Source: Shewanella yunxiaonensis (lineage in GTDB: Bacteria; Pseudomonadota; Gammaproteobacteria; Enterobacterales; Shewanellaceae). Taken from it: DNA of 64,000 nt. The stretch is taken from the NCBI RefSeq assembly GCF_018223345.1, contig NZ_CP073587.1, positions 3,659,001 through 3,723,000 of the forward strand, written 5' to 3'. Under the pieces are notes generated by a model. It was not told the origin of the DNA and ran no database searches. It saw only the letters and a program-made list of their open reading frames with translations. This document shows positions 52,769-63,400 of the stretch, piece after piece. Numbering within the stretch: position 1 is the first letter of the stretch; the number at the start of each line of letters is the position of its first letter. The translations under genes and the position numbers were made by a program.

Positions 52769-53248
52769 ATGAAGGCACTTACCGGAACACTGCTATTATG
52801 GCTGCTGCTGATATTAAGCGGTTGTAGCTCTGCGCCTTCACAACCTAGTCAACCTGCAGCGGTGCCAGCACCTAAATCGCTGACACCAAGTGACTTCAAA
52901 ACGGTGTTGCAACAATGGCAAGGTGTGCCTTACCGACTGGGCGGTGACAGTCACAAAGGCATTGATTGCTCAGGGTTTGTCAGTGTGACCTACCAGCAAT
53001 TACTCGACATGTCGTTACCGCGCACGGTTGAAGAACAAGCAGAGTTGGGATTTGCCGTTACCCGAGCCCAGCTGCGCAGCGGCGATCTGCTGTTTTTTAA
53101 GACCGGCCGCCTTCGACGCCATGTAGGGATCTATCTCGGAAATGGCGAATTTATGCATGCCTCTACCAGTCAAGGCGTTACCATTTCTTCGATTAATAAT
53201 GAGTATTGGCACCGCCACTACTGGCAAGCCAGACGTTTAGTGCCCTGA
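52769..53248 (+). CDS. NlpC/P60 family lipoprotein (peptidoglycan endopeptidase)
   Basis: 159 aa. Lipobox LSGC (Cys19), Pro/Ser linker, then an NlpC/P60 domain with the full triad: C67 (GIDCSGF), H118 (RRHVGIYLG) and H130 (FMHAST). Likely cuts peptide stems in the periplasm from an outer membrane anchor. Starts soon after the gor terminator. Similar in size to Spr (MepS)-type enzymes. Confidence 0.9.
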   Translation: MKALTGTLLLWLLLILSGCSSAPSQPSQPAAVPAPKSLTPSDFKTVLQQWQGVPYRLGGDSHKGIDCSGFVSVTYQQLLDMSLPRTVEEQAELGFAVTRAQLRSGDLLFFKTGRLRRHVGIYLGNGEFMHASTSQGVTISSINNEYWHRHYWQARRLVP

Positions 53249-53313
53249 TATGGTATGGTTAGACCGTTGACAGGCACTGTCCATGTCGCCATGTTTCTTT
53301 AGGGAGTTTTTAC

Positions 53314-53844
53314 ATGGGAAAAGCCAAAATCGGCATTGTCACCGTGAGTGATCGTGCCAGCGCCGGTATCTATGAAGATCTTTCCGGCAAAGCCATTATC
53401 GATACCCTCAATCAATATCTGATCAGTGAATGGGAACCTGTGTACGAAGTGATCCCTGATGAACAGGACCTGATTGAAGCAACGCTGATACGCTTGGCTG
53501 ACGAAGATAACTGTAGTCTGATTGTGACCACTGGCGGTACGGGTCCGGCAAAACGTGATGTCACACCGGAAGCCACCGAAGCCGTATGTGATCGCATGAT
53601 GCCAGGTTTTGGTGAACTGATGCGTCAGGTGTCATTGCAATATGTACCCACAGCAATTCTGTCACGCCAAACAGCGGGCTTAAGAGCTGATACCCTGATT
53701 GTGAATTTACCGGGCAAACCTAAATCCATCCGTGAGTGTCTGGATGCTGTGTTTCCAGCAATCCCTTACTGTATCGACCTGATGGAAGGTCCGTACCTGG
53801 AATGTGATGAAGCGGTGATAAAGCCATTCCGGCCGAAAAAGTAA
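53314..53844 (+). CDS. mogA: molybdopterin adenylyltransferase
   Basis: 176 aa MogA. TTGGTGPAKRDVTPEAT is the conserved MPT-binding loop and GLRADTLIVNLPGKPKSI follows. It adenylylates molybdopterin before MoeA inserts the metal. Located 12 kb from the other moco genes, with its own strong terminator; GGGAG-type ribosome site. Confidence 0.95.
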   Translation: MGKAKIGIVTVSDRASAGIYEDLSGKAIIDTLNQYLISEWEPVYEVIPDEQDLIEATLIRLADEDNCSLIVTTGGTGPAKRDVTPEATEAVCDRMMPGFGELMRQVSLQYVPTAILSRQTAGLRADTLIVNLPGKPKSIRECLDAVFPAIPYCIDLMEGPYLECDEAVIKPFRPKK

Positions 53845-53858
53845 CATCGCCAATAACC

Positions 53859-53890
53859 AAAAACGCCAGACATTTAGCGCTGGCGTTTTT
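53859..53890. terminator. bidirectional terminator between mogA and the next gene
   Basis: Perfect 11-base arms AAAAACGCCAG / CTGGCGTTTTT, loop 10 bases; T-runs on both exits, serving mogA (+) and the convergent gene (-). Confidence 0.9.
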
Positions 53891-53913
53891 GTTGGCCTGA
53901 CAAGCGTCTTTGG

Positions 53914-54603
53914 CTATTTACGCAGTTTGATATACAACTCTCCATCGTGGATCTGAATATCATCCACACCATCAGCAAAAGTATTCCAGAAACCACGGTC
54001 GCCAAATTCACTGACCAAATTGACATTTTTCATATTTCCCAGCCAAGCATTGGGGATCGGAACCCCCATTAAACTGACCCCAACCAACGCCACGACTGGT
54101 CGACGGTTTTTATCCAGATGGATATCCAGTCCCGCATTTACCCGTAAGATTTCACCGGCCATGATCGGAAAATCCCGAGGAATGGGTATCAGGATCTTGG
54201 CACTGGCGAGATTATCTGAAAAATCTATTGCCACCCGTTGCGCAAAATCTGGGCTGCGCGCAATGATAGAATTCACTTCCTTTTCACTCAAGGTGACCTG
54301 TCGATTAGCGTCAGACTCACGATAGGGCTCCGGCGTTAAGTCATTCGCTGAACCCGCTTGTCTACGTACACCGGAATCGCTCTGCCAGCCCAGTTGCTGC
54401 AGCTTTTTATCCAGCTTTTGCGTTTCTTTGTCGTTCAATGTGACGGGGCTAAACGGCTGAGGGAAAATATAGGTGCGAATCACTAGAAAGCTCACGCCTG
54501 CAGTGATCACTACCGCAGCGAGCATCATTAGCAACACCTGTGTACCGGTAAAGCCCTTTTGCTTTTGACTAGCCGATATCGAGTGGGTCATCTGATTATC
54601 CAA
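53914..54603 (-). CDS. hypothetical single-pass membrane protein
   Basis: 229 aa. One helix (VLLMMLAAVVITAGVSFLVI, residues 24-43) anchors a periplasmic domain. LTPEPYRESDANRQVTLSEKEVNSIIARS and the beta-rich second half suggest a lipid-binding or LEA-like fold, seen also in DUF2140-type proteins, but I cannot confirm a family. Single gene. Confidence 0.6.
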   Translation of the reverse strand: MDNQMTHSISASQKQKGFTGTQVLLMMLAAVVITAGVSFLVIRTYIFPQPFSPVTLNDKETQKLDKKLQQLGWQSDSGVRRQAGSANDLTPEPYRESDANRQVTLSEKEVNSIIARSPDFAQRVAIDFSDNLASAKILIPIPRDFPIMAGEILRVNAGLDIHLDKNRRPVVALVGVSLMGVPIPNAWLGNMKNVNLVSEFGDRGFWNTFADGVDDIQIHDGELYIKLRK

Positions 54604-54747
54604 GGCCTCTTGCGCAATACGTTATAGTACCGTCGCTGGCGAAATAATGGCAAAAGTTGATTAATAATAACCCTCAAAAATCTTAGCCATGAGCTGGTCA
54701 ACATGAAGAGGCCCCCGAAAGGAGGCTTCTTCTCTCAATTATCACTA

Positions 54748-56946
54748 TCAACTGAGTAACTGATCTTTGATCGGTAACCGCCGGATGCGTTTGCCGCTGG
54801 CAGCAAAAATCGCATTACACAGTGCCGGGATCACCGGGGGTAATGCTGGTTCGCCCAGGCCGGTGGTGGGGTAATCGGTTTTCAAAAATTCGACATCGAC
54901 CTCAGGTACTTCCGCCATGGTCAGCATTTGGTGCTGGTGATAGTTCACCAGCTTGGCGCCGTTATCAATGGGCACTTCCTGGTACAAGGCTTGTGATAAT
55001 CCGTCCAGAATTGACCCCTGCACCTGATGCATGGCACCGCTGGGATTAACGATATATTTGCCGACATCACCGACTGCCCAGACTTTATGGATCTGTAATT
55101 TCCCATCAATGACACTGGCCTCGACGACCTCAGCAAAATAACCGGCGTGACTGTAATAACAGGCAATCCCCAAACCATGACCTGCAGCGACTTTGTTACC
55201 CCAACCGCTGCGCTCAGCAACAACGTTAAGTACCGCCGTCATGCGCTGAGGATTGAAACTGCCACTGCTACTCTGGGGATTGGCAAGCAGTGCTAACTGA
55301 AACGCCAGCGGGTCCTGTCCAGTCGCATGCGCCGCTTCATCCAGCATACTCTGAAACACCCAGGCCAATGCATTACTGCCAGGGGCTCGCAACCAACCGG
55401 TTGGAATATGCGCCGGGATCAGTGATGCGCCATATTGTAAGTTGGGGATGAAACCGGCAGGAAAGATATCGCGACTCATCTGGGCTGCCAACAAGGGCTG
55501 ACCATTTTCACCGAAGGTCAGAAAATGATCCTTGAACGCTACCAGTTTACCTTGCCCATCTAGCGCCAGCTTGAAGTTGTGATATCCCGCCGGCCGGTAG
55601 AAATCATGCTGGAAATCATCTTCTCTGGACCACAGCAGTTTAACCGGGGCCTTGGCTTCCCGGGAAATCCAGGCCACTTCCGCCATATAGTCATTGAACA
55701 AACGTCGGCCAAAGCCGCCACCGGAACGAACCACATGGATAGTAATGTCCTGTTCTTTTAACCCCAGCACTTTGGCCACCTGCTTTTGACCGCTGACGGG
55801 GTTTTGGGTTGGAGCCCACAGCGTCAGTTTGCCATTGTGCCACTGTGCGGTGCAGTTCATCGGCTCCAACTGACCATGCGCGACAAAAGGATAGTAATAA
55901 GCCGCTTCCAGCACTTTGGCCGCACTGGTAAATGCGGCGTCAATATCGCCATCCTGCCGCAGAATTTGCAATGGGGGATGTGCTTGCAACACTGTAGCTT
56001 GTTGATCAAATCCGTGATTACTTTGTCCCGCCGCCTCACTGTCATGCCATTCAACTTGCAGCTGCTGTCGCGCTTTTTGCGCTTGCCACCAGCTGTCAGC
56101 AACAATGGCAACGCCACCATCCAGACCATAAAAGTCTTGATTTCCGGGCACCACCAAAACCTGACGCACACCTGGTAGTTTTTCAATCTCCGCTAGGTTG
56201 GCCTTTTTGACGGTGCCACCAAACACCGGGCACTTCTGATACACAGCATACAACATGCCCGGGACTTCAATATCAATGCCAAACAGTGGTTTACCGTGAA
56301 CAATGGCCTCGTTATCCACACCGCTGGTGAACTGGCCGATAAGGTGCAACTGGTCATCGGCTTTCACGGTAACCGAGGCTAATGTCGGCGCCGGCAACTG
56401 AGCCGCAGCGGCAGCCAGAGCACCATAGCCAAGAGTCCGTCCACTGCTCGCATGAATGACCTGACCATGAGCCGTAGTGCATTCAGCTACAGCAACCTGC
56501 CACTGCGCTGCGGCTGCGGTTAACAGTAACTGTCGGGTCGCAGCGCCAATGCGACGATGCTCATCAAAATGTACCGGGGTACTGCGACTGCCGCCCGCGG
56601 ACTGCCGCCCGTAGACTTCGGGCATCACCGGCGCCTGCTCCACTTGTACTTGCGTCCAGTCCACATCCAGTTCATCCGCAATCACCATCGGCAATGAAGT
56701 TTTGATGCCCTGGCCGATTTCCGGCGCCACCGACATAATACGAATACTGCCATCAGCACTGATGCGGACATAGGCATTCAGTGTCCAGCTGTCATCGTTA
56801 CCGCTAACGGCAAATGCCTTCGGCAGATATAACCCCAGTAACAAGCCTCCACCAGCAACCGCGCTCGCTTTGAGAAATGCCCGCCGCGACCATTCACCGG
56901 TAACGTCCGCTTGAGATAACCCTAAGTCATGATGCTGCATCGCCAT
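54748..56946 (-). CDS. iorB: Mo-hydroxylase large subunit (IorB-like aldehyde/isoquinoline oxidoreductase)
   Basis: 732 aa from 56946, which sits two bases before the stop of the small-subunit gene and has GGAGG upstream. Twin-arginine signal WSRRAFLK and an Ala-rich h-region mean export to the periplasm. Molybdenum hydroxylase motifs are seen: GGGFGRR (about residue 392) and GEPALPPV near the C-terminus with the catalytic Glu. Uses a cytosine-dinucleotide-type Mo cofactor in relatives. Substrate unknown (aldehydes or N-heterocycles). Confidence 0.85.
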   Translation of the reverse strand: MAMQHHDLGLSQADVTGEWSRRAFLKASAVAGGGLLLGLYLPKAFAVSGNDDSWTLNAYVRISADGSIRIMSVAPEIGQGIKTSLPMVIADELDVDWTQVQVEQAPVMPEVYGRQSAGGSRSTPVHFDEHRRIGAATRQLLLTAAAAQWQVAVAECTTAHGQVIHASSGRTLGYGALAAAAAQLPAPTLASVTVKADDQLHLIGQFTSGVDNEAIVHGKPLFGIDIEVPGMLYAVYQKCPVFGGTVKKANLAEIEKLPGVRQVLVVPGNQDFYGLDGGVAIVADSWWQAQKARQQLQVEWHDSEAAGQSNHGFDQQATVLQAHPPLQILRQDGDIDAAFTSAAKVLEAAYYYPFVAHGQLEPMNCTAQWHNGKLTLWAPTQNPVSGQKQVAKVLGLKEQDITIHVVRSGGGFGRRLFNDYMAEVAWISREAKAPVKLLWSREDDFQHDFYRPAGYHNFKLALDGQGKLVAFKDHFLTFGENGQPLLAAQMSRDIFPAGFIPNLQYGASLIPAHIPTGWLRAPGSNALAWVFQSMLDEAAHATGQDPLAFQLALLANPQSSSGSFNPQRMTAVLNVVAERSGWGNKVAAGHGLGIACYYSHAGYFAEVVEASVIDGKLQIHKVWAVGDVGKYIVNPSGAMHQVQGSILDGLSQALYQEVPIDNGAKLVNYHQHQMLTMAEVPEVDVEFLKTDYPTTGLGEPALPPVIPALCNAIFAASGKRIRRLPIKDQLLS

Positions 56947-56947
56947 A

Positions 56948-57421
56948 TTAACGTTCCTCCCTGGTTGGGGTTGCAGCAGCGTGCTGAATTGCCTGCTGGA
57001 TGCGATGATAAGTGGCACAGCGACACAGGTTCCCCTTCATCCCTTGAGCAATCTGCATCGCTGTTGGTTGCGGAAATTGTTTGAGGAGTGATACCGCCGA
57101 CATCATCTGCCCCGCCTGACAGTAACCGCATTGTGGCACATCAAGGATTTTCCAGGCCTGCTGTACCCGCTGACCGATATCGGTGGCCGCGATGCCTTCA
57201 ATGGTCGTGATTTCTCGGCCCGCCACTGCCGAGATTGGCGTGACACAGCTCCGAACCGGTTTGCCGTCCAGATGCACCGTACAGGCACCACACTGCGCGG
57301 CCCCACAACCAAACTTGGTGCCTTTTAGCTTTAGCGTATCGCGTAGCACCCACAGCAGTGGCGTATCCTGTGCCACATCTGCCTGCATGATTTGACCGTT
57401 GATCTTCAGTTGATAGTTCAC
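56948..57421 (-). CDS. iorA: [2Fe-2S] subunit of the Mo-hydroxylase
   Basis: 157 aa from a GTG with AGGAGGG before it. Plant-type cluster CGAAQCGACTVHLDGKPVRSC (in pieces CGAAQCGAC, C) and the second cluster CGYCQAGQM with CRC are complete. It carries electrons from IorB. No signal peptide; it would be co-exported with IorB. An accessory cytochrome c subunit, often third in such operons, is not seen here. Confidence 0.9.
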   Translation of the reverse strand: MNYQLKINGQIMQADVAQDTPLLWVLRDTLKLKGTKFGCGAAQCGACTVHLDGKPVRSCVTPISAVAGREITTIEGIAATDIGQRVQQAWKILDVPQCGYCQAGQMMSAVSLLKQFPQPTAMQIAQGMKGNLCRCATYHRIQQAIQHAAATPTREER

Positions 57422-57688
57422 TGTCTTTGCCCTCCTGTGGCAGGCTCAGACGCAGCTCTCTGCGTGTGATATAGATGAGCGCCTGCATACCACAGGCGTT
57501 ACAGATATTAGTGACGGTATGTCGAATAGCCCATTTAAGGTTTTATCAGCTCAGGCTGAACGTAAACTGAGTTGTTGGCACAGCGAAGTGGAATAAACTC
57601 TGGCCGTTAGCCTCCAGACTGGTCAACACTTACAATAAAGATTAGTATCTGCTACTGCAAATATGGAGTTTCAGGGAGTAATAATCTC

Positions 57689-58369
57689 ATGGGTATCAGA
57701 GCAATTATTGTAGATACGGCCGGCACCACCACTGATCTTAATTTTATCCAGGATGTGCTGTTCCCCTATTCCGTTAAGGCTCTGCCGACATTTCTGGAAC
57801 ACCACCAAGATAATTTTCTGGTCGATGCCTGTGTCAGTGATACTCGCGATATCGCCCTGGAGGCGGATGCGGACCTTCCCCGCGTTGCGCAAATATTGCA
57901 GAGTTGGGTCAAAGAAGACCGTAAAGCCACACCATTAAAGACACTACAAGGGCTGATCTGGAAGGAGGGTTATGCCCAGAATGATTTTACCGGTCACATC
58001 TACCCCGACTTTATTGAAGCGATTCAGCAGTACCACACCCAAGGATTACGCGTTTACAGTTTTTCCTCTGCCTCAGTAGAAGCGCAGAAGCTGTTATTTA
58101 GCCACAGTGATGGTGGCGATCTGACTGAACTGTTCAACGGGCATTTCGACACCCGCACCGGCAGTAAGCTCGATAAGCAGGCCTACAGCAATATTCTTAA
58201 CACCATCAGTTTAGCGCCCAAGCAAGTGTTATTTGTTTCAGACCTGTTAGGTGAATTGAAAGCCGCTGCGGCTGCGGGCATGCAGATCTGTCAAATGGTG
58301 CGCAGTGATGCGGTGAAGACGGGCGATTACCGGCAGATCCACAGTTTTAACGAACTATCACTCCAGTAA
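57689..58369 (+). CDS. mtnC: enolase-phosphatase E1 (methionine salvage)
   Basis: 226 aa HAD-superfamily protein. The catalytic motif I reads DTAGTTTD, so the first Asp is present but the residue that is usually acidic (compare DIEGTT) is Ala. [14 protein letters not shown] and [15 protein letters not shown] are the other motifs. Family members convert diketomethylthiopentyl-1-phosphate to acireductone. No other salvage genes nearby. GGGAG ribosome site. Confidence 0.88.
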   Translation: MGIRAIIVDTAGTTTDLNFIQDVLFPYSVKALPTFLEHHQDNFLVDACVSDTRDIALEADADLPRVAQILQSWVKEDRKATPLKTLQGLIWKEGYAQNDFTGHIYPDFIEAIQQYHTQGLRVYSFSSASVEAQKLLFSHSDGGDLTELFNGHFDTRTGSKLDKQAYSNILNTISLAPKQVLFVSDLLGELKAAAAAGMQICQMVRSDAVKTGDYRQIHSFNELSLQ

Positions 58370-58496
58370 CTACACATACTTTTCTGCTGGAACGGCGGAG
58401 CTAGGCTTCGCCGTTTTTATTTTTAGCGCTGTTTAATACTTGAGCCAGACGATAGCGATTGCTATGCTGAGCCAAAATTCAAACGAGCGTTTCATT

Positions 58497-58922
58497 ATGG
58501 ATGATTTCAAGCAGCGTTACCCTGATGCCTGTTATATCAAAGTCACCTGGGGCGATATGGACGCCCTGCAACATGTGAATAACGTGGCGTATTTTCGCTA
58601 TTTTGAAGACGCAAGAATCGAGTTTTTCAACCGTGATTTCCCGCTGACCGAGATGTATAAATGCGGCATTGGACCGGTCATCAGTGAAAATCACGCCAGT
58701 TACCGAAAGCCGGTGGTTTACCCCGACACGTTATTGGTCGGAATTAGTAGCAGTCATATTGGTGAGGACAGATTCACTCTGCATTACGAGGTATTCAGCA
58801 CCCAACAACAGTGTATTACCACCACGGGCAGTTCCGTCGCGGTAATGTTCGATTTCAATCAAGGCCAAAAGACCGCAATACCAGCAGATTTGCGCGCAAT
58901 TTTACAGCGGCTGCAACAATAA
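58497..58922 (+). CDS. hot-dog fold acyl-CoA thioesterase
   Basis: 141 aa from MDDFKQRYPDAC. Motif WGDMDALQHVNNVAYFRYFEDAR carries the active-site Asp of the 4HBT/YbgC class (quoted in part: WGDMDALQHVNN). The frame extends 19 codons upstream but without a better ribosome site. Hydrolyses acyl-CoA; substrate unknown. Between mtnC and pbpG. Confidence 0.82.
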   Translation: MDDFKQRYPDACYIKVTWGDMDALQHVNNVAYFRYFEDARIEFFNRDFPLTEMYKCGIGPVISENHASYRKPVVYPDTLLVGISSSHIGEDRFTLHYEVFSTQQQCITTTGSSVAVMFDFNQGQKTAIPADLRAILQRLQQ

Positions 58923-58997
58923 TCGGTCACAGTACTTGCGACTCATGGGCATTTAATTACACTTGGGCAAACGTTTTCATCTGATTGCCCTGTAACC

Positions 58998-59942
58998 ATG
59001 CTCAAATGTCCGAAAGTTCTGGCGCTGCTCTGCTGCCTGCTGTGGCTGACACCGGCCTTATCCGTTGCCAAAGCGATTCCTAAGACGTATCAACCGCTGG
59101 CATCTGCCAGTGCCATGCTGGTAGATATGAAGAGTGGCGAAGTGCTTTATGCAGAACATGAGGATGTCGCCAGACCTATCGCCTCGGTCAGCAAGCTATT
59201 GACCGTGTTAGTCGTCCTGGATGCGAAGCAGCCGTTGAATGAACGCATCGATGTCAATGTCAGCGATGTACCAAGCATGGATAATGTGGTCTCACGTTTG
59301 CGTATTGGCAGCACCCTGCTTCGCAAAGAAGCCATTGCATTAGCGTTAATGTCTTCAGAAAATCGCGCCGCAGCAACACTGGCACATCATTATCCCGGCG
59401 GCTTTCCGGCGTTTATCAAGGCGATGAATAACAAGGCCAAAACCCTTGGTATGCGCCATAGCCATTTTGTAGAACCCACCGGTCTTTCACGTCTTAATGT
59501 CTCAAGCGCCAGCGATCTGGTCAAATTACTCAAAGCAACGCAAACCTATCCCATCATGGGACAACTGAGCAGTGCTAAAAATCGCAGTGTGACTTTTCAC
59601 AAGCCCAGCTACAGCCTGGCGTTTTACAACACCAACCCGTTAGTGAATAAAAAAGGCTGGAAGATCCATCTGACCAAAACTGGCTATACCGATGAAGCGG
59701 GCCATTGTCTGGTGATGCTGACCGAAATGGCCGGACGCCAGGTCGCATTTGTGGTCTTGGATGCCTTTGGCAAATACACTCATATTGCCGATGCTAACCG
59801 GCTCAAGACCTGGCTGAGTACCGGCAAAGTCAGTAAAGTGCCCGCGGATGCGCTGGCGTATAAGCAAGAGGCCCAGCAACAGCAACAAACCGCGAAAAAC
59901 CAGGAACCAAGCGATGGTGTAGAAACCACCGCCCAGCACTGA
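58998..59942 (+). CDS. pbpG: D-alanyl-D-alanine endopeptidase (PBP7)
   Basis: 314 aa. Signal peptide, then penicillin-binding motifs S63-V-S-K66 (SxxK), S120-E-N122 and K227-T-G229. Length and motifs fit PbpG, a periplasmic endopeptidase that cuts peptidoglycan cross-links. The C-terminus is Gln-rich (QEAQQQQQT). Stops exactly at the base next to the convergent DUF1850 gene. Confidence 0.9.
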   Translation: MLKCPKVLALLCCLLWLTPALSVAKAIPKTYQPLASASAMLVDMKSGEVLYAEHEDVARPIASVSKLLTVLVVLDAKQPLNERIDVNVSDVPSMDNVVSRLRIGSTLLRKEAIALALMSSENRAAATLAHHYPGGFPAFIKAMNNKAKTLGMRHSHFVEPTGLSRLNVSSASDLVKLLKATQTYPIMGQLSSAKNRSVTFHKPSYSLAFYNTNPLVNKKGWKIHLTKTGYTDEAGHCLVMLTEMAGRQVAFVVLDAFGKYTHIADANRLKTWLSTGKVSKVPADALAYKQEAQQQQQTAKNQEPSDGVETTAQH

Positions 59943-60350
59943 TTATTTGTCAGGGTTAGCCTTGGTGGAGGTATCACAGGGCCAGAGTTCGACGGACTCT
60001 GTTTGATGGTTTGGTTTGCCAATCCAATGACTCATCGGCAAACATTGCCCATTAAAGCAGATGTCATAATCGCCGCCTTCTGGCGCACGCCCAAGTTTTA
60101 ACAAGGGAATCGCTGGCCGCTTTTCATGGTAATGCCAACTGTCATCGCGAAACACGGCACCAGCAGGGATCTCCATGCCAGCACCAGTGCCTTTAACGCG
60201 GGCTTCAGTCAGCAATAAGCCTTCTGGGGTCAGCTGATAGTCTTCTTCCCAGCGGATCTTCTCCACTGTGTGCCACCAGCCAAGGGTAAATGTTGGCTGA
60301 GGCACGGTCGCCCACAGCTGACCTGCCAACCCCAGACACAATCCCAACAT
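59943..60350 (-). CDS. DUF1850 protein
   Basis: 135 aa exported protein (signal ending LWA). DUF1850 family: FTLGWWHTVEKIRWEEDY near the N-terminus and RVKGTGAGMEIPAGAV. It is found next to TAXI-type TRAP transporters, as here, where its ATG overlaps the TRAP permease stop by one base. Function unknown; perhaps an accessory of the transporter. Confidence 0.8.
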   Translation of the reverse strand: MLGLCLGLAGQLWATVPQPTFTLGWWHTVEKIRWEEDYQLTPEGLLLTEARVKGTGAGMEIPAGAVFRDDSWHYHEKRPAIPLLKLGRAPEGGDYDICFNGQCLPMSHWIGKPNHQTESVELWPCDTSTKANPDK

Positions 60351-62380
60351 CAGCTGGCACTCCTCAAGGCCGCACGGCGACTAAACCACCAGTGTTGCAA
60401 TAAGAACAATGCCACCAGCGCAAAACCAAGTTCATCACTCATCGGCGTTGCCAGGATCAAGCTACCGCCAGCAATAAAGCCCCACAGCCGCTCCCACCAT
60501 TTTAATGGTCGAAGCAGATAACCGGTAAACACCGCGCCCCATAACCCAATCGCTAACATGGCCTTGAACACGACATAAATAATGGCAGTAATACTGTCAC
60601 TTTGGAGCATCAATGCCGGTGAATACACTGACATATAAGGGATGATGAAACCAGCAATGGCAATACGGATAGCCCACAAACTGATCTTCAGCCCTTTTTC
60701 TTTGGCAATTGGCGCGGCGGCAAAACATGCCAACGCAACTGGCGGCGTTAGATCCGACATAATGCCGAAGTAAAACACAAACATGTGGGAAACGATTAGC
60801 GGCACCCCCAAATCGAGGAGTGCGGGCGCGGCAATCGAACTGGTAATGATGTAGTTTGGAATCGATGGGATCCCCATTCCCAACACCAGACAGGTAATCA
60901 TGGTCAGTACCAGTGACAAGAACAGATTACTTTGTCCTACCGCGAGAATGTATCCGGCAACCGTTGAAGCGACACCGGTCAATGACACGATACCGATGAT
61001 TACCCCAACCAGCACACAGGCGATCCCCACCGGTACCGCGTGGCGCGCGCCATCAACCAGTGCATGCACACAAATACGCAGCGTGTCGCGGCCACCTTTG
61101 ACAAACCAGCAGACCACCACCAGCGCACCGATAACGCCAAACACCACGCCAATACCCATGCGGAAGAAACCGGCACACATCAGCCCTAGTGCCACCCAGA
61201 ATGCAACGCGCAGCCATTTGGATGATACCTGCATGGCTATCGCAGATCCGAGAATGACGATTGCAGTCAACGATAAGCCGACGGTTCCGGAAAACAGCGG
61301 TGTGCGCCCGGCAAATAGCAGATAAATCAGCACTGCTAGCGGGAACAGCAGATACCAACGTTGGCTGACGGCCTTCCAGGGATTGGGACATTCCTCTTTG
61401 GGTAAGCCGTGCAAACCGGCACGTTTCGCTTCCAGATGCACCATCCAGAACACGGAACCGAAATACAGTATTGCGGGAACTAACGCGGCTTTAGCGATCT
61501 CGATAAAGGGAACGTTAATCGTCTCCGCCATAATGAAAGCCACCGCGCCCATGATCGGCGGCATGATCTGGCTGCCCATACTGGAGGTTGCCTCTACGCC
61601 ACCGGCAAAGGCGCTGCGATAGCCAAAACGCTTCATCAATGGAATGGTGAACTGGCCGGTGGTCACAACGTTAGCCACACCAGAACCGGTAATTGTGCCC
61701 ATCAACGCGGAGGAGACCACCGAAACTTTGGCTGGGCCACCCAATTTGTGACCGAACAGCCCCATCGCAAAATCGGTAAACAAACGGATCATGCCCGCTT
61801 GTTCAAGAAAAGCCCCGAACAGAATAAACAGGAAGATATAGGTCGCCGATACATAGGTCGGAGTACCATAAAACCCTTCCGTACCAAATGATAATTGGTT
61901 AACGATCTGGTCCAGGCCATAACCGCGGTGCATGAACTCACCGGGCAGATACTGACCTAACAAGCCATAGGCCAGAAACAAGGTACAAATAAATGGCAAC
62001 GCCGGTCCCATCACGCGACGGGCAGCATCAAATACCAACGCGATCAGCATCAGCCCCATGAACATGTCCATATGGGTCAGGTCGCCCGAACGTTGGATCA
62101 GGTCAGCTTCAAAAATCCATTGATAAGCGGCGGTTGACATACCGGCCAGCCCCAGCAACCAACCTAATGGAGCCCAGAGCTTATGGCCTTTGAATGTAGG
62201 GTAAGTGATGTAAACAATCAGCAGCAAAAAGCCTACGTGTACTGCACGCAGAACTTGGGTAGAAACTGGGTGAAACGCCGCCGTGATCAGCTGAAACGCT
62301 GAAAACAGCAACGCAACCGTAAATAACGCTTTCGGCCACTCTGTGGTGGCTGCTTCTAAACCCTCATGGGATTCAGTCAT
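60350..62380 (-). CDS. TRAP transporter fused permease (4TM/12TM)
   Basis: 676 aa polytopic membrane protein. N-terminal part with about four helices is the small subunit DctQ-like region and the rest the DctM-like large subunit (GTITGSGVANVVTTG, SSMGSQIMPPIMGAVAFIMAE in pieces). Fused permeases go with TAXI binding proteins. Uses an ion gradient to import a solute delivered by the binding protein. Substrate unknown, organic acids or amino acids likely. Confidence 0.9.
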   Translation of the reverse strand: MTESHEGLEAATTEWPKALFTVALLFSAFQLITAAFHPVSTQVLRAVHVGFLLLIVYITYPTFKGHKLWAPLGWLLGLAGMSTAAYQWIFEADLIQRSGDLTHMDMFMGLMLIALVFDAARRVMGPALPFICTLFLAYGLLGQYLPGEFMHRGYGLDQIVNQLSFGTEGFYGTPTYVSATYIFLFILFGAFLEQAGMIRLFTDFAMGLFGHKLGGPAKVSVVSSALMGTITGSGVANVVTTGQFTIPLMKRFGYRSAFAGGVEATSSMGSQIMPPIMGAVAFIMAETINVPFIEIAKAALVPAILYFGSVFWMVHLEAKRAGLHGLPKEECPNPWKAVSQRWYLLFPLAVLIYLLFAGRTPLFSGTVGLSLTAIVILGSAIAMQVSSKWLRVAFWVALGLMCAGFFRMGIGVVFGVIGALVVVCWFVKGGRDTLRICVHALVDGARHAVPVGIACVLVGVIIGIVSLTGVASTVAGYILAVGQSNLFLSLVLTMITCLVLGMGIPSIPNYIITSSIAAPALLDLGVPLIVSHMFVFYFGIMSDLTPPVALACFAAAPIAKEKGLKISLWAIRIAIAGFIIPYMSVYSPALMLQSDSITAIIYVVFKAMLAIGLWGAVFTGYLLRPLKWWERLWGFIAGGSLILATPMSDELGFALVALFLLQHWWFSRRAALRSAS

Positions 62381-62413
62381 ATTATGTGCCTCGCTACTTC
62401 AAACTACAGTGAG

Positions 62414-62440
62414 ACACTCCCCGGTTAAACCGGGGAGTGT
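62414..62440 (-). promoter_or_regulatory. intercistronic stem-loop between TAXI protein and TRAP permease
   Basis: Perfect 11-base arms ACACTCCCCGG / CCGGGGAGTGT, loop TTAAA, in the 66-base gap; no T-run on the minus strand. Likely protects the upstream binding-protein mRNA or partly stops transcription, so the binding protein is made in excess. Confidence 0.65.
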
Positions 62441-62446
62441 TGCGGC

Positions 62447-63400
62447 CTATTTCAGTAAGCCGACTTCTTTGTAATAGCGTTCAGCACCAGGATGAATCGG
62501 GATCGGCGTGTTAGTCGCTTTATCCAGAGTAATCGCCTTAGCCGCGGCATGAGCGTTACCCAGGTTTTCAAGATTTTCAAACAACAACTTGGCCATTTGA
62601 TAAGCTACATCATCAGATACTGCAGAAGTTGTGACCAACAAGTTTTGAATCGCAATAGTTGGCACATCAGTATCCTGGCCATCATAAGTGCCGGCAGGGA
62701 TTACACCCGCCTGAAATGCAGCATTACCGGTTTTTGCAATAACATCTGCTGGGATCGGTACAAAGTTAACGGGCATAGTCGCCGCCAGATCACGCAATGC
62801 GGCCATACCTAATCCAGAGGACTGCAAGGTAGCATCCAATTGGCGATTTTTAATCAGCTCTACCGATTCCGCGTAAGGCAGGAATTCCACTTTCCCTAAA
62901 TCATCATAGGTCAATCCTGCTGCGGCAAAAATGGCGCGCGCATTCAGTTCGGTACCAGACTTCGGAGCCCCCACAGACACGCGTTTACCTTTCAGATCCG
63001 CCAGACTCTTAATGCCAGCATCTTTATTAGCGACGATCTGAATATAGTTAGGATAAATCGCGGCTAACAGACGCAGTTTATCCAGCGGCTTTTTAAACCC
63101 CGCTTCTTCATCGCCTTTCCAGGCGGCGGCCACCGAATCACCGATGGAAAATGCCAGTTCACCGCGGCCCGCTTGCAACAGATTCAGGTTTTCCACGGAG
63201 GCCTTGGTGGCCTGGACGGAAGTTTTCGCCCCCTCAATGTGATTGCCATAGATCTGTGACAGAGCCACCCCCAGTGGATAATAAACGCCACTGGTACCAC
63301 CGGTGAGAATATTGATGAACTTGGGCGCTGCCCAGACTGCAGAACTGACACACACCGCAGCGATAGCCCCAATAACGCCCATTTTTCTTATCAGTTTCAT
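62447..63400 (-). CDS. TAXI family TRAP substrate-binding protein
   Basis: 317 aa. Signal peptide ends VWA. INILTGGTSGVYYPLG near the mature N-terminus is the TAXI family mark; KGKRVSVGAPKSGTELNARA follows. Captures the solute in the periplasm for the fused permease downstream. AAGGAA ribosome site; a 12-base palindrome CGGCAATTGCCG (63424-63435) lies just upstream. Confidence 0.9.
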   Translation of the reverse strand: MKLIRKMGVIGAIAAVCVSSAVWAAPKFINILTGGTSGVYYPLGVALSQIYGNHIEGAKTSVQATKASVENLNLLQAGRGELAFSIGDSVAAAWKGDEEAGFKKPLDKLRLLAAIYPNYIQIVANKDAGIKSLADLKGKRVSVGAPKSGTELNARAIFAAAGLTYDDLGKVEFLPYAESVELIKNRQLDATLQSSGLGMAALRDLAATMPVNFVPIPADVIAKTGNAAFQAGVIPAGTYDGQDTDVPTIAIQNLLVTTSAVSDDVAYQMAKLLFENLENLGNAHAAAKAITLDKATNTPIPIHPGAERYYKEVGLLK

